Shown: in pieces, positions 1 to 7,898 of the stretch
Layout: every line of letters begins with the position of its first letter
Position numbering within the stretch: position 1 is the first letter of the stretch
NCBI GenBank assembly: GCA_035547515.1
Contig: DASZUS010000083.1
Location: 5,261-69,260 of the forward strand
Length of the DNA stretch: 64,000 nucleotides
Direction of reading: 5' to 3'
Origin: DASZTV01 sp035547515
GTDB lineage: Bacteria; Actinomycetota; Actinomycetes; JAFAQI01
Notes under the pieces: generated by a model
Database searches by the model: none
Told to the model about the DNA's origin: nothing
What the model saw: the letters and a program-made list of their open reading frames with translations, nothing else
Translations under genes and position numbers: made by a program

Positions 1-1
1 G

Positions 2-1165
2 CAGTTCGCCCTGCCCCATTACTTCCGACCCCAGGTCCGCCACGCCATCTGCGAGGAGGTGCCGGAGCTGTGGTCGGCGCTCCTGCTGGCCGGCGGGCTG
101 CCGGCCACGCCGCCCGGCTTCCCGGAGATGATGACCGGCCTGCAGTGCCGCCGCGCCGTCGCCGAGCAGGCGATCTGGAACTTCACCAGTGCCGAGCCCG
201 GCGTACGACGGGTGACCGGGCACGCCGACCGCCTAATCGTCGACGCCGGCACCGTGACCGGAGTGGTCGTCGACGGCGCGGCGATCAGGTCGGATCTGGT
301 GCTGGTGGCCGGCGGCCGGTCCTCGAAGATCGGCGACGAGCTGCGAGCACCGGGCGAGATGCACGACTGCGGCTTCTCCTATGCCTCCCGCCAGTACCGC
401 GCCCGGCCAGGCGTCGCCACACCGGACTGGGGCATGCCGCGGCCGGCGCTCTACGACGGCTACCTGGCGATCGTGTTCCCGCAGGACGCGGAGACCATCT
501 CCGCGCTGATCGTGCGACCGACCGACGACCCGCGGCTGCTCGACCTCCGGCACAACCACGTGTTCGACGCGGCAGCGGTCGCGATCCCGCATCTCGCGGA
601 GTGGACCGACCCGGACCGGTTCGAGCCGATCACCGATGTACGGTCCGGCAGCAACCTGCTCAACGCCTACCGCGGCCAGCGATCGGTCGAGGACACGACG
701 ACGCCCGGGGTGGTCTTCCTCGGCGACGCGGTCCTCACCACCAACCCCGCCGCCGGCCGCGGCTTCCCGCTCGGCCTGCAAGGCGCCCGCGAGCTGGTGC
801 GGCTGCTCGACTCCGGCCTCGGCGCAGATGACCTCGGCGCGGCCTTCGACGACTGGTGCACGGCGAACCTGCGTCCCTGGTACGACGACCACGTGCTGTG
901 GGACACGACCCTGCTGCGGCGCTTCGCCGGGGAGGATCTGGACCTCGACGCGCGGATCCCCTCCGATGTGGTGTGCGAGTGCGGCCAGGTCGACCCGAGC
1001 ATCATGGCCGCCGCCGGCCCGTACCTCGGGATGTTCGCACTGCCGAGCATCCTCGACTCGGTGCAGGACAAGGCGCGCGACGTGCTGCGGACGGGCTGGC
1101 GTCCGCCGTACGCCGAGGGCCCGAGCCGTGACGCGCTGGTGGAGGCACTGCTCGCGCGGGTGTGA
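2..1165 (+). CDS. FAD-dependent monooxygenase-like oxidoreductase, 5' end outside the window
   Basis: The reading frame is open from the first bases of the window, so the N-terminal FAD-binding GxGxxG is missing. About 387 residues are present. Visible landmarks are a central segment ending VLVAGGRSSKIGDEL, which resembles the end of an FAD domain, and the late motif GVVFLGDAVLTTNPAAGRGFPLG, which matches the GD motif that contacts the FAD ribityl chain in PHBH/squalene-epoxidase-like flavoproteins. A GTG at 59 could be read as a start, but the frame continues upstream with sensible sequence (FALPHYFRPQVRHAICEE), so I treat the gene as truncated. Substrate is unknown. Confidence 0.75.
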   Translation, partial: QFALPHYFRPQVRHAICEEVPELWSALLLAGGLPATPPGFPEMMTGLQCRRAVAEQAIWNFTSAEPGVRRVTGHADRLIVDAGTVTGVVVDGAAIRSDLVLVAGGRSSKIGDELRAPGEMHDCGFSYASRQYRARPGVATPDWGMPRPALYDGYLAIVFPQDAETISALIVRPTDDPRLLDLRHNHVFDAAAVAIPHLAEWTDPDRFEPITDVRSGSNLLNAYRGQRSVEDTTTPGVVFLGDAVLTTNPAAGRGFPLGLQGARELVRLLDSGLGADDLGAAFDDWCTANLRPWYDDHVLWDTTLLRRFAGEDLDLDARIPSDVVCECGQVDPSIMAAAGPYLGMFALPSILDSVQDKARDVLRTGWRPPYAEGPSRDALVEALLARV

Positions 1166-1222
1166 CTGCGCGCTCCCGGCGTACCGTGGCCTGTCACCCG
1201 CATCGGTAGCCAGGGGAAACAC

Positions 1223-1924
1223 ATGAAGCCCAGCAAGACACTCGCGATCACTGCCCTCGCTGTCGCCGCCACTATCGGCAGCGCTCTGCCGGCATCGGCC
1301 CATACCGCTTCCGCGCCGATCTCGAAGGCGAAGGCCCGCTCGATCGCGAAGGCGATCAACCTGCGCGCCTCGGACTTCCCGGGCTACCGCGCGACGCCGT
1401 ACCACGAGACCGCTTCGGACAAGGCCGAGGACGCGAAGTTCGAGAAGTGCGTCGGGGCGGCGCCGGACTTCGTCTCGGTCACCTCCCCCGAGTTCGACAA
1501 CCAGAGCGGGTACGGGTTCTCCTCGTCCGCCTCGTTCGTCGCGTCGGTCCAGACGGTGAAGCAGGACCTGCGCCGCTCAACCAACGCCCGTGCGCAGAAG
1601 TGCATCAAGCAGGAGCTCGCCGCGGCAGCGGCGCAGGCCGGCGCGTCGAACCCGAAAGTCACGCTGACCCGGGTCAGCGAGAGCTCGGTGCCTGGGCTCG
1701 ATGCGATCTTCGGCTTCAAGTTCTCCATGGCCTTCACCGTGGTCGGCCAGACTGAGCACCTCTACGGCTACGAGCTGGACTTCGGCCGCGGCAACGCCGA
1801 GGTGTCGCTGACCGAGATCGGTACGGCGAACGTCGCCAAGAGCGTCTGCACCAGCCCGCTGGCGACGCTGATCTCCCGTGCCAAGCAGCAGGTGCCGGCG
1901 AGCGGTCTCCGGCTCGCGAGGTAG
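1223..1924 (+). CDS. Secreted protein of unknown function
   Basis: 233 residues with a clear Sec signal peptide: KPSK basic start, a hydrophobic core, and a likely cut after ALPASA (about residue 27). ATG at 1223 follows AGGGGAAAC, which contains a weak ribosome site. The mature part has Cys residues near positions 73, 133 and 211 and no lipobox, so it is probably released or held by the wall. I do not recognise a family. Its overall shape (helical N-terminal part, then a beta-rich half with GYELDFGRGNAEVSL) recalls small extracellular domains of actinobacterial sensor proteins, but that is only an impression. It lies 58 bases after the flavoprotein on the same strand. Confidence 0.7.
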   Translation: MKPSKTLAITALAVAATIGSALPASAHTASAPISKAKARSIAKAINLRASDFPGYRATPYHETASDKAEDAKFEKCVGAAPDFVSVTSPEFDNQSGYGFSSSASFVASVQTVKQDLRRSTNARAQKCIKQELAAAAAQAGASNPKVTLTRVSESSVPGLDAIFGFKFSMAFTVVGQTEHLYGYELDFGRGNAEVSLTEIGTANVAKSVCTSPLATLISRAKQQVPASGLRLAR

Positions 1925-1981
1925 CCCGCCGCGCAGATCACCGATGATGGTGGTCTGGCTCGGGGACGGGAGGGGAATCCA

Positions 1982-2833
1982 GTGAACAGTTGCCCGCGGT
2001 GCGCCACGGTGCTGCTCGCCAACTCGACGGTCTGCAGCTCCTGCGGGTTGATGCTCAACGCCGCTCCCAGTACGCCGGCCGCCCCCGCGGCGGCCGCGCC
2101 ACCTGTAGCAGCCCCGCAGACGGTTCTGCCGCAGACGGTTCTGCCGCCGCAAGCGGCGCCGCAGCCGGTTGTGCCGCCCCAAGCGCCTCCGCAGGTTGTG
2201 CCGCCGCAGGCAGTGCCGCCGCAGGCGGTGCCACCAGCGATGCCGGCCGCCGTACCGCCCTCGGTGCTGCCCACGACGAACCCCGACATCACGCCGGATA
2301 AGGGCAACCGGGAGCCGCAGGACCGCAAGCGGTTGATGGTGCTGCTGGCGATCCTCGTCATCGTCGTGATCGCCGGAGTCGCCTACTACGAGATCCACAA
2401 CAGCTCGAGCAACAACAGCGCACCCGCGCCGCCCGCGGCCGGCGCGCAGAGTCTCACCGCGCCGTCGACGGCCCCGACCAGCGCGCCACCCCAGGCGGCC
2501 CTGACCCAGGCAGAGCAGAACGCGCAGTCCGACCTGCGGCAGCTGGCCGTCGCCGAGCAGAGCTACCTCACGCTCCACAACCGGTACACCACGAGCAGCG
2601 CCGGTCTGGACAAGGCCGGCTACCGGCGCGGCCACTTCCGCGGTACGACGTCGTACGCCGGTGTCCGCGGGACCAAGGACTTCTGCCTGGTCGGCAGCGG
2701 CGGTGGCAAGGCGCCGTTCTTCCTCTTCGACAGCGCGCGGCGCGGTCTGCAGCCGGCGTCGTTCCCCAGCGCCGCGTCCGCCGAGGGCGCGTGCTCGGAC
2801 CCGGCGATCAAGCACTTCGCACGCATCACCTGA
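1982..2833 (+). CDS. Zinc-ribbon membrane protein with Pro-rich linker and extracytoplasmic domain
   Basis: 283 residues starting at GTG 1982, preceded by GGGAGGGGAATCCA. The N-terminus is a short zinc ribbon (CPRC, then CSSC about 14 residues on), followed by a Pro/Ala/Gln-rich linker built from loose repeats of the VPPQA type (about residues 28-100), one membrane helix (LMVLLAILVIVVIAGVAYY, about 120-138), and a C-terminal domain of about 110 residues outside. That domain begins AEQSYLTLHNRYTT, which resembles the region after the N-terminal helix of type II secretion/pilin-like proteins, and has two Cys that could form a disulfide. The function is not known. The next gene starts with the same kind of zinc ribbon. 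Confidence 0.65.
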   Translation: MNSCPRCATVLLANSTVCSSCGLMLNAAPSTPAAPAAAAPPVAAPQTVLPQTVLPPQAAPQPVVPPQAPPQVVPPQAVPPQAVPPAMPAAVPPSVLPTTNPDITPDKGNREPQDRKRLMVLLAILVIVVIAGVAYYEIHNSSSNNSAPAPPAAGAQSLTAPSTAPTSAPPQAALTQAEQNAQSDLRQLAVAEQSYLTLHNRYTTSSAGLDKAGYRRGHFRGTTSYAGVRGTKDFCLVGSGGGKAPFFLFDSARRGLQPASFPSAASAEGACSDPAIKHFARIT

Positions 2834-3008
2834 TGTCCTGGCAAATCCTGGGATAACCGGTCGTTTCGACCCTGGGCGTGGGCTGTTCGCGAGCCGTGAT
2901 TCGGCCAGACGGCCCTACTCGTCGGCATCGCGATCCGTGACCATGGAAGGTGCGGCGGCAGGAGTCGCTGCACTCCGGTCGTTCCTTGTCGTCCTCCAGG
3001 GGGTCGTC

Positions 3009-3695
3009 GTGGTGGTCTGCGCGCGGTGCACGATGCTTCTGACGCCCGGCGCCCAGGTCTGCTACGGCTGCGGTCTAGTGCTCGACACGGTCGCCGTCGA
3101 GCCGATCGCCGTCGAGCCGGTCGCCGTACCGGAGGTCGCGATCGAGCCGGACGCCGTACCGGAGGTCCCGGTCGCGCAGGTTGCTGAGCCGGTGACCGAG
3201 CCGATCGCCGAGCCGGTGACCGAGCCGATCGCCGAGTCGCAGCCGGCCCAGGGCCAAGCCCTCGTCACCCCTGCCCTCGCGACGCCGGCGGCGCGCGACC
3301 GGATTCTTGCGTTCGACCCGTTGCCGCCGCTGACTGCCCCGGTCGGCGAGGACCCCTACGTCACGGCGCCGGCGCCGGCGCCGGTCGCGCCCGCTGCGGA
3401 GGTCGAGGTCGAGGTCGAGCCCACGATCACGGTCGAGGACGTCGACGCCCCGGGCCTGGTCCGCGGCCACGCGCTCCCGGCGGACGAGACTCTCGCGGTG
3501 CCCGCGGCCTACGCGACGTTCGCACCGGAGACCTACGACGTGCCCGACTACCGGCCGGAGTCCGGTACCGCCGACGTCATCGAGATCAACTTCCCCGGGG
3601 CGCTCACCGTCGCGCCGCCTCAGGCACCGGTCGCCGACTGGCCGCAGCCCCAGAGCGACCCCTACGTCACGGGCCCTGCGGCCGAAGCTCGGTAG
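3009..3695 (+). CDS. Zinc-ribbon protein with acidic Val/Glu/Pro-rich repeats
   Basis: About 228 residues. The start is chosen at GTG 3009 (GTG 3012 is equally possible) because AGGGGG lies 6 bases upstream and because the product then begins MVVCARCTMLL..CYGCG, a zinc ribbon like that of the preceding gene. The frame is open further upstream to 2661, and ATG 2943 is an alternative start. Residues about 25-80 are a low-complexity repeat of the type AVEPVAVPEVAIEP and AEPVTEPI. The rest is acidic and Pro/Ala-rich, with no membrane helix and no recognised domain. It is probably a soluble scaffold or adaptor; this is inference only. Confidence 0.5.
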   Translation: MVVCARCTMLLTPGAQVCYGCGLVLDTVAVEPIAVEPVAVPEVAIEPDAVPEVPVAQVAEPVTEPIAEPVTEPIAESQPAQGQALVTPALATPAARDRILAFDPLPPLTAPVGEDPYVTAPAPAPVAPAAEVEVEVEPTITVEDVDAPGLVRGHALPADETLAVPAAYATFAPETYDVPDYRPESGTADVIEINFPGALTVAPPQAPVADWPQPQSDPYVTGPAAEAR

Positions 3696-3698
3696 CCG

Positions 3699-3714
3699 GG
3701 CCGGCGTACCGGCC
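3699..3714. other. Short GC-rich hairpin after the zinc-ribbon gene
   Basis: GGCCGG, four-base loop CGTA, CCGGCC: a perfect 6-bp stem four bases after the stop at 3695. There is no T-run, so it is at most a weak terminator or a stalling structure between this gene and the promoter of the helicase. Confidence 0.3.
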
Positions 3715-3720
3715 GCCTGT

Positions 3721-3852
3721 TAGACTGAGTGACGTCGCGGCGTACGCCGCAATCTCCCGTGGGCGAGCTGCCCATGTGGTCGCAAACGTCAGTTGTTCCT
3801 TCATTGGGCCGGCTCTACGTAGTTTCGCGGCCTTAATGCAAGGAGCACCTCC
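3721..3852 (+). promoter_or_regulatory. Promoter and long structured 5' leader of the DEAD-box helicase
   Basis: TGT followed by TAGACT (3721-3726) is an extended -10 box; no good -35 is seen. Transcription from about 3733 would give a leader of about 120 nt that is noticeably less GC-rich than its surroundings (CAGTTGTTCCTTCATTGG near 3790, ACGTAGTTTCGCGGCC near 3820) and ends in a strong ribosome site (AAGGAG at 3840-3845). A long leader of this kind in front of a DEAD-box helicase gene suggests post-transcriptional control, for example cold-dependent folding. The leader as an RNA element is inferred from position and base composition only. Confidence 0.4.
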
Positions 3853-5307
3853 ATGTCTTCGCCCACCCGGCATCGGCCTGCCCAGAAGCAGTCCGGCCGC
3901 AACAGCCAGCCGCGCAGCGCTAACCAGCCGCGCGCCAACAACCAGCCGCGGCCGAAGTCGCGCCGCCGTACCAACAACAACGACCGGCCGGCGCGCCCGC
4001 CGGTCGTCTCCGCGCTCGACGCCGCGCTGACCGCCGCGCAGGAGCGTCCCGAGCCGGAGCCGCGCACCTTCGCCCAGCTCGGCCTTCCGGAAGCAGCGGT
4101 CCGCGTCCTCAACCGGCGCGGCATCCATCAGCCGTTCGCGATCCAGGCTCGCGCTCTTCCCGACGCGATCGCGGGACGCGACGTGCTCGCCCGCGCGCAG
4201 ACCGGGTCGGGCAAGACGCTCGCGTTCGGCCTGCCGATGATGGCCCGGCTCACCGGTGACGGCAGTGCCCGTCGCACGCTGCGCCCCCGTGGTCTGGTGC
4301 TCGTCCCGACACGCGAGCTCGCGCGCCAGGTCGCAAGCGACCTCGAGCCGGTCGCCACGATCCTCGGCCTGAAGATCGCCACCGTCTTCGGCGGCGCTCC
4401 GATGGGCCGCCAGATCGAGCAGCTGCGCCGCGGCGTCGACATCGTCGTCGCCACGCCTGGCCGCCTCATCGACCTGATGGAGCGCGGCTCGGTGTTCCTC
4501 GACGTGATCGAGATCGCGGTGCTCGACGAGGCCGACCACATGGCCGACCTCGGCTTCCTGCCCGCGGTGACGAAGATCCTCGACGAGACCCCGAGCGGGC
4601 GGCAGTGCCTGCTGTTCTCGGCGACGCTGGACCGCGGCGTCGACAAGCTGGTCGCCCGCTACCTCAACGACCCGGCGATCCACGCCGTCGCACCGACGCC
4701 GATGACCGCCGAGAACATGCAGCACCACGTGTTCGAGCTCTCGCACGAGGACAAGGTGCCGGTCGCGGCCCGGATCGCCGGGCGCCCGGCGCGGACGCTG
4801 TTCTTCGTGCGTACCAAGCACGGCGCCGACCGGCTCGCCAAGCAGCTCGTGAAGCACGGCGTCGACGCCGCGGCGATCCACGGCAACCTCAACCAGGGTC
4901 AGCGCCAGCGCGCGCTCGACGCGTTCTCGAGCGGCCAGAGCCGCGTGCTCGTCGCGACCGATGTCGCGGCGCGCGGCATCCACGTGGACGACGTCGACCT
5001 GGTCGTGCACTTCGACCCGCCGAACGACCACAAGGACTACCTGCACCGCTCGGGTCGCACCGCGCGGGCTGGCGCGACCGGGACTGTCGTCTCGCTGATC
5101 GAGCCGGCGCAGACCAGGGCCATCGCGCAGATCCACACGGCGGCATCGATCACCGCGGAGACCGCCCGGGTGACCGATGAGCACCCGGCCGTGCAGGCCC
5201 TGGCGAACTCAGGCGAACCGATCGTCGTAGCGCCCCGCGCCGTACCTGAGCGCAAGCCCAACCACGCGCGCCGCCCCCGCCCCCGCCCACGCCCCCGCAC
5301 CCGGTAA
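3853..5307 (+). CDS. DEAD-box ATP-dependent RNA helicase
   Basis: 484 residues, ATG at 3853 after AAGGAG. A basic, Asn/Arg/Gln-rich tail (residues 1-50) precedes the two RecA domains. Motifs in order: Q motif (TFAQLGL and following, about 72-98), Walker A AQTGSGKT (115-122), PTRELA (152-157), TPGR (201-204), DEAD (225-228), SAT (256-258), then FVRTKHGADRL, ATDVAARGI and HRSGRTARAG in the second domain. The C-terminus is an Arg/Pro-rich tail (RRPRPRPRPRTR). All catalytic motifs are intact. It should unwind RNA in the cytoplasm; its closest functional class would be the RhlE/CsdA-type cold or ribosome-assembly helicases. It is transcribed alone, from its own promoter, and ends at a long hairpin. 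Confidence 0.95.
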   Translation: MSSPTRHRPAQKQSGRNSQPRSANQPRANNQPRPKSRRRTNNNDRPARPPVVSALDAALTAAQERPEPEPRTFAQLGLPEAAVRVLNRRGIHQPFAIQARALPDAIAGRDVLARAQTGSGKTLAFGLPMMARLTGDGSARRTLRPRGLVLVPTRELARQVASDLEPVATILGLKIATVFGGAPMGRQIEQLRRGVDIVVATPGRLIDLMERGSVFLDVIEIAVLDEADHMADLGFLPAVTKILDETPSGRQCLLFSATLDRGVDKLVARYLNDPAIHAVAPTPMTAENMQHHVFELSHEDKVPVAARIAGRPARTLFFVRTKHGADRLAKQLVKHGVDAAAIHGNLNQGQRQRALDAFSSGQSRVLVATDVAARGIHVDDVDLVVHFDPPNDHKDYLHRSGRTARAGATGTVVSLIEPAQTRAIAQIHTAASITAETARVTDEHPAVQALANSGEPIVVAPRAVPERKPNHARRPRPRPRPRTR

Positions 5308-5317
5308 CCCCACGGGC

Positions 5318-5376
5318 GTGATCTTGACCATCCGCACCCTATGAGCGCGTCATAGCGTGCGGATGGTCAAGATCAC
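5318..5376. terminator. Very long near-perfect hairpin between convergent genes
   Basis: Arm GTGATCTTGACCATCCGCAC (5318-5337) is exactly reverse-complementary to 5357-5376. Inside, one C/C mismatch is followed by a further 6-bp stem CTATGA/TCATAG (5339-5344 and 5350-5355) around a GCGCG loop. It sits in the 75-bp gap between the helicase (plus strand) and the acyl-CoA ligase (minus strand), so it can terminate both. It lacks a T-run. The arm length is unusual for a terminator and may point to a repeated extragenic element. Confidence 0.65.
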
Positions 5377-5382
5377 CGGGGA

Positions 5383-6921
5383 TTAGCCGGCGGCGAAGAG
5401 GGCGCGGACTGCCTTGCGGTCGGTCTTGCCGACGGAGGTCAGCGGTACGGCGTCGAGCACCCGCACCTCTCGCGGGTACTTGTACTTCGCCAGGTGGCCC
5501 TTCGAGAACTCCACCAGCTCCTCGCCCGTCACGGTCGCGCCCGGCCGCAGCGCTACCGCAGCCACGACCTCCTCGCCGGACTCTGCGTCGGCCTTGCCGA
5601 CGCAGGCCGCCTGCGTGACGTCCGGGTGCTGCAGCAGGACCTCCTCGACATCACGCGGGTAGACGTTGAAGCCGCCGCGGATGATCAGGTCCTTGAGCCG
5701 GTCGACGATCGTCAGGTAGCCCTCGTCGTCGAAGCGCCCGACGTCACCCGTGTGCAGCCAGCCGCCGCGCAGCGCGTACTCCGTGGCCTCCGGGTCCTGC
5801 CAGTAGCCCTTCATGATGCTGGGACCCTGGACGCAGACCTCGCCCTCCTCGCCCGCGGGCAGCACGTTGCCGGCCTCGTCCTGGATGGTCACGGTCACCC
5901 CCGGCAACGGCTTGCCCACCGTGCCGGGCTTGTTGAAGCCCCACCGGTTCGCGGTCACGCCGGCCGAAGCCTCGGTGAGCCCGTAGCCCTCGAAGATCTC
6001 CACGCCGAGGCGCTGCTTGACCTCCTCGCGCAGCGCCATCGGAAGCGGCGCTGCGCCCGAGCCGAACATCTTCATCGAGGACAGGTCGTGCTCCTCGATC
6101 GGCTGCGCCAGCACCATCGTCATCATCGACGGCACCATCGCGCTGACCTCGAGCTTGTGCTCCTCGACGAGCGTCACCCACGACGCGGCGTCGAACCACC
6201 GCTGCATGACGCTGAAGCCCTGCTCCTCGCTGTGCATCGACGCGCACACGAGCATCAACCCGTACGCGTGCGACAACGGCAGCGGCAGCAAAGACCGCGT
6301 CAGCTTGAGCTCGGACTGCAGCGTGCTCTCGTGCAACGAGTGTCCGGCCGACCACAGGCCCTTGTGCGTGAGCATCACGCCCTTGGACCGGCCGGTCGTG
6401 CCACCGGTGTAGAGCAGCGCCGCGAGGTCGTCGTCGTCCCGCGGCACGATCTCGCCGGGCTCGGTGTTCTCCAGCGCCGCAAACGACAGCGCGCCCTGCA
6501 CCGACTCAACGGCAGAGGCATCGCCTACGACGATCATCTGGATGTCGAGCCCGTCGAGCGCGGACTGCAGCAGCGGCACCAGCTCCGGCGTCAGGATCGC
6601 CGCCTTCGCGCCCGAGTGCTCCAGCACGTGGTGCAGCTCGGGTGGGCTGATCAGGAACAGGATCGGCGTCACCACCGCGCCGGCCCGCCAGATCGCGTTG
6701 TACGACACGAACACCTCAGGGGTGTTCATCATCAGTACGACGACCCGGTCGCCCGGCTCGATCCCGATCGACTGCAGCCCGGCGGCGAACCGCTTCGCCC
6801 GCTCGTGCATGTCGCCAGTGCCGTAGGCCTTGCCCTCGAAGAACAGCGACTCGTAGTCCCCGGTCTTCGCGAAGTGCTCCTCTGAGAGGACCGCGAGGTT
6901 GTGCTGGCCGGGGCTGCTCAT
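5383..6921 (-). CDS. Acyl-CoA ligase (AMP-forming), FadD17-like
   Basis: 512 residues. The start is the ATG at 6921, which overlaps the stop of the upstream dehydrogenase (ATGA); the open frame beyond it is a shadow of that gene. ANL-family motifs are complete: YTGGTTGRSKG (171-181), GYGLTEAS (312-319), TGD (391-393), DRLKDLIIRGG (407-417) and the C-terminal lysine in GKTDRK (498-503). The enzyme activates a carboxylic acid to its acyl-CoA through an acyl-adenylate. Third gene of an operon after a large and a small acyl-CoA dehydrogenase; the same order is found in mycobacteria as fadE26-fadE27-fadD17, where the enzymes act on the sterol side chain. A fatty or branched acid substrate is equally compatible with the sequence. 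Confidence 0.9.
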   Translation of the reverse strand: MSSPGQHNLAVLSEEHFAKTGDYESLFFEGKAYGTGDMHERAKRFAAGLQSIGIEPGDRVVVLMMNTPEVFVSYNAIWRAGAVVTPILFLISPPELHHVLEHSGAKAAILTPELVPLLQSALDGLDIQMIVVGDASAVESVQGALSFAALENTEPGEIVPRDDDDLAALLYTGGTTGRSKGVMLTHKGLWSAGHSLHESTLQSELKLTRSLLPLPLSHAYGLMLVCASMHSEEQGFSVMQRWFDAASWVTLVEEHKLEVSAMVPSMMTMVLAQPIEEHDLSSMKMFGSGAAPLPMALREEVKQRLGVEIFEGYGLTEASAGVTANRWGFNKPGTVGKPLPGVTVTIQDEAGNVLPAGEEGEVCVQGPSIMKGYWQDPEATEYALRGGWLHTGDVGRFDDEGYLTIVDRLKDLIIRGGFNVYPRDVEEVLLQHPDVTQAACVGKADAESGEEVVAAVALRPGATVTGEELVEFSKGHLAKYKYPREVRVLDAVPLTSVGKTDRKAVRALFAAG

Positions 6922-7898
6922 GATGCGGCCGCGATCGCGAGGCGCGCCACCGTGTCGAAGGCGTCGACGTCGTCGCCGAGCAGGAACCGGTCGACCTTCG
7001 CCCGCCGCCAGTACAGGTGCGCGTCGTGCTCCCAGGTGAACCCGATGCCGCCGTGCACCTGCACGAGCGTCTCGGCGGTGTGCTCGAGGACGACGGCCGC
7101 CGTTCCCTTCGCCGCCGCGGCGGCAAGCGCCAGCTCCGACGGCGACTCGTCGGCGGTCCACGCCGCCCACCACACCAGCGACCGAAGCTGCTCGACACCG
7201 ACGAACGCATCGACGAGTGCGTGCTTGATCGCCTGGTAGGAGCCGATCTGGCGGCCGAATGCCACTCGCTGCTTGGCGTAGTCGACCGCAACCTCGAGCG
7301 CCTTGCTCGCCGTACCGAGACCCTCCGCGGCGAGCACGACCTGGCCGACATGCAGCGCGCGTTCCCAGCGCGCCGCAGCATCGGCGGACACGACCTCGGT
7401 GTCGCCGAGCGTCACGTCGGCGAGCCCGCGCGTCGCGTCGATCGGCTCGCGATCGGTCACCGTCCCACTGCCGGACACCACCGCGCCGTCGCGGAAGGCA
7501 AGGAAACGGTCCGCGGTCGTCGCATCGAGGACCGGACCCCCATCCTCCTCGATGACCGCGTACGCCGCGCTACCGTCGGCGAAGCCGGCCAGGCGCGCGT
7601 CGTCGCCGTCGAGAAGTACGGCGACCCGCGCCGCCGTCACGAGGCTCGGCCCGGCGAGCACCCGACCCGCCTGCTCGGCCACTACCGCGAGGTCGAGCAC
7701 CGAGCCGCCGCCACCGCCCGCGGACTCGGGGACCGTGATCGCGGCGAAGCCGGTGTCGGCGATCGCCTTGCGTCCCGGCTCGATCGGCGCACCGGCGTCG
7801 AGGCTCGCCCGTGCCGCACTCGGCGACGCGGCGGAGGCGAAGAAGTCCGCAGCCGCGGATGCCAGCGCGCGCTGCTCGTCACTGAGGTCGAAGTTCAC
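6918..7898 (-). CDS. Acyl-CoA dehydrogenase, small subunit type (FadE27-like)
   Basis: 326 residues, ATG at 7898, overlapping the upstream gene by 4 bases and the downstream ligase by 4 bases. The start MNFDLSDEQRALASAAADFF and the C-terminal stretch VQVHGGIGFTWEHDAHLYWRRAK are typical of acyl-CoA dehydrogenases. It is shorter than a normal 380-400 residue enzyme, and the middle domain is degenerate. Known heterotetrameric dehydrogenases of steroid side-chain degradation (ChsE type) pair such a shortened subunit with a larger one encoded next door, each supplying part of the FAD site. I infer the same alpha2beta2 arrangement here. Confidence 0.85.
   Translation of the reverse strand: MNFDLSDEQRALASAAADFFASAASPSAARASLDAGAPIEPGRKAIADTGFAAITVPESAGGGGGSVLDLAVVAEQAGRVLAGPSLVTAARVAVLLDGDDARLAGFADGSAAYAVIEEDGGPVLDATTADRFLAFRDGAVVSGSGTVTDREPIDATRGLADVTLGDTEVVSADAAARWERALHVGQVVLAAEGLGTASKALEVAVDYAKQRVAFGRQIGSYQAIKHALVDAFVGVEQLRSLVWWAAWTADESPSELALAAAAAKGTAAVVLEHTAETLVQVHGGIGFTWEHDAHLYWRRAKVDRFLLGDDVDAFDTVARLAIAAAS

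Noticed and set aside
233..1405. Open frame of 390 codons on the minus strand, and many similar long frames elsewhere (for example 3667-5184 minus, 10108-12141 plus)
   Set aside because: They are Arg/Ala/Gly-rich antisense or out-of-frame shadows of strongly supported genes, a common artefact at this GC content.
2100..2240. Tandem-looking repeat of CCGCAGGCGGTGCC-like units
   Set aside because: It is the codon-level trace of the Pro/Gln/Ala linker inside a coding gene, with irregular unit length; not a CRISPR or a DNA repeat element.
3070..3240. Direct repeats of GAGCCGGTGACCGAGCCGATCGC type
   Set aside because: Low-complexity protein repeat in the second zinc-ribbon gene rather than a separate DNA element.
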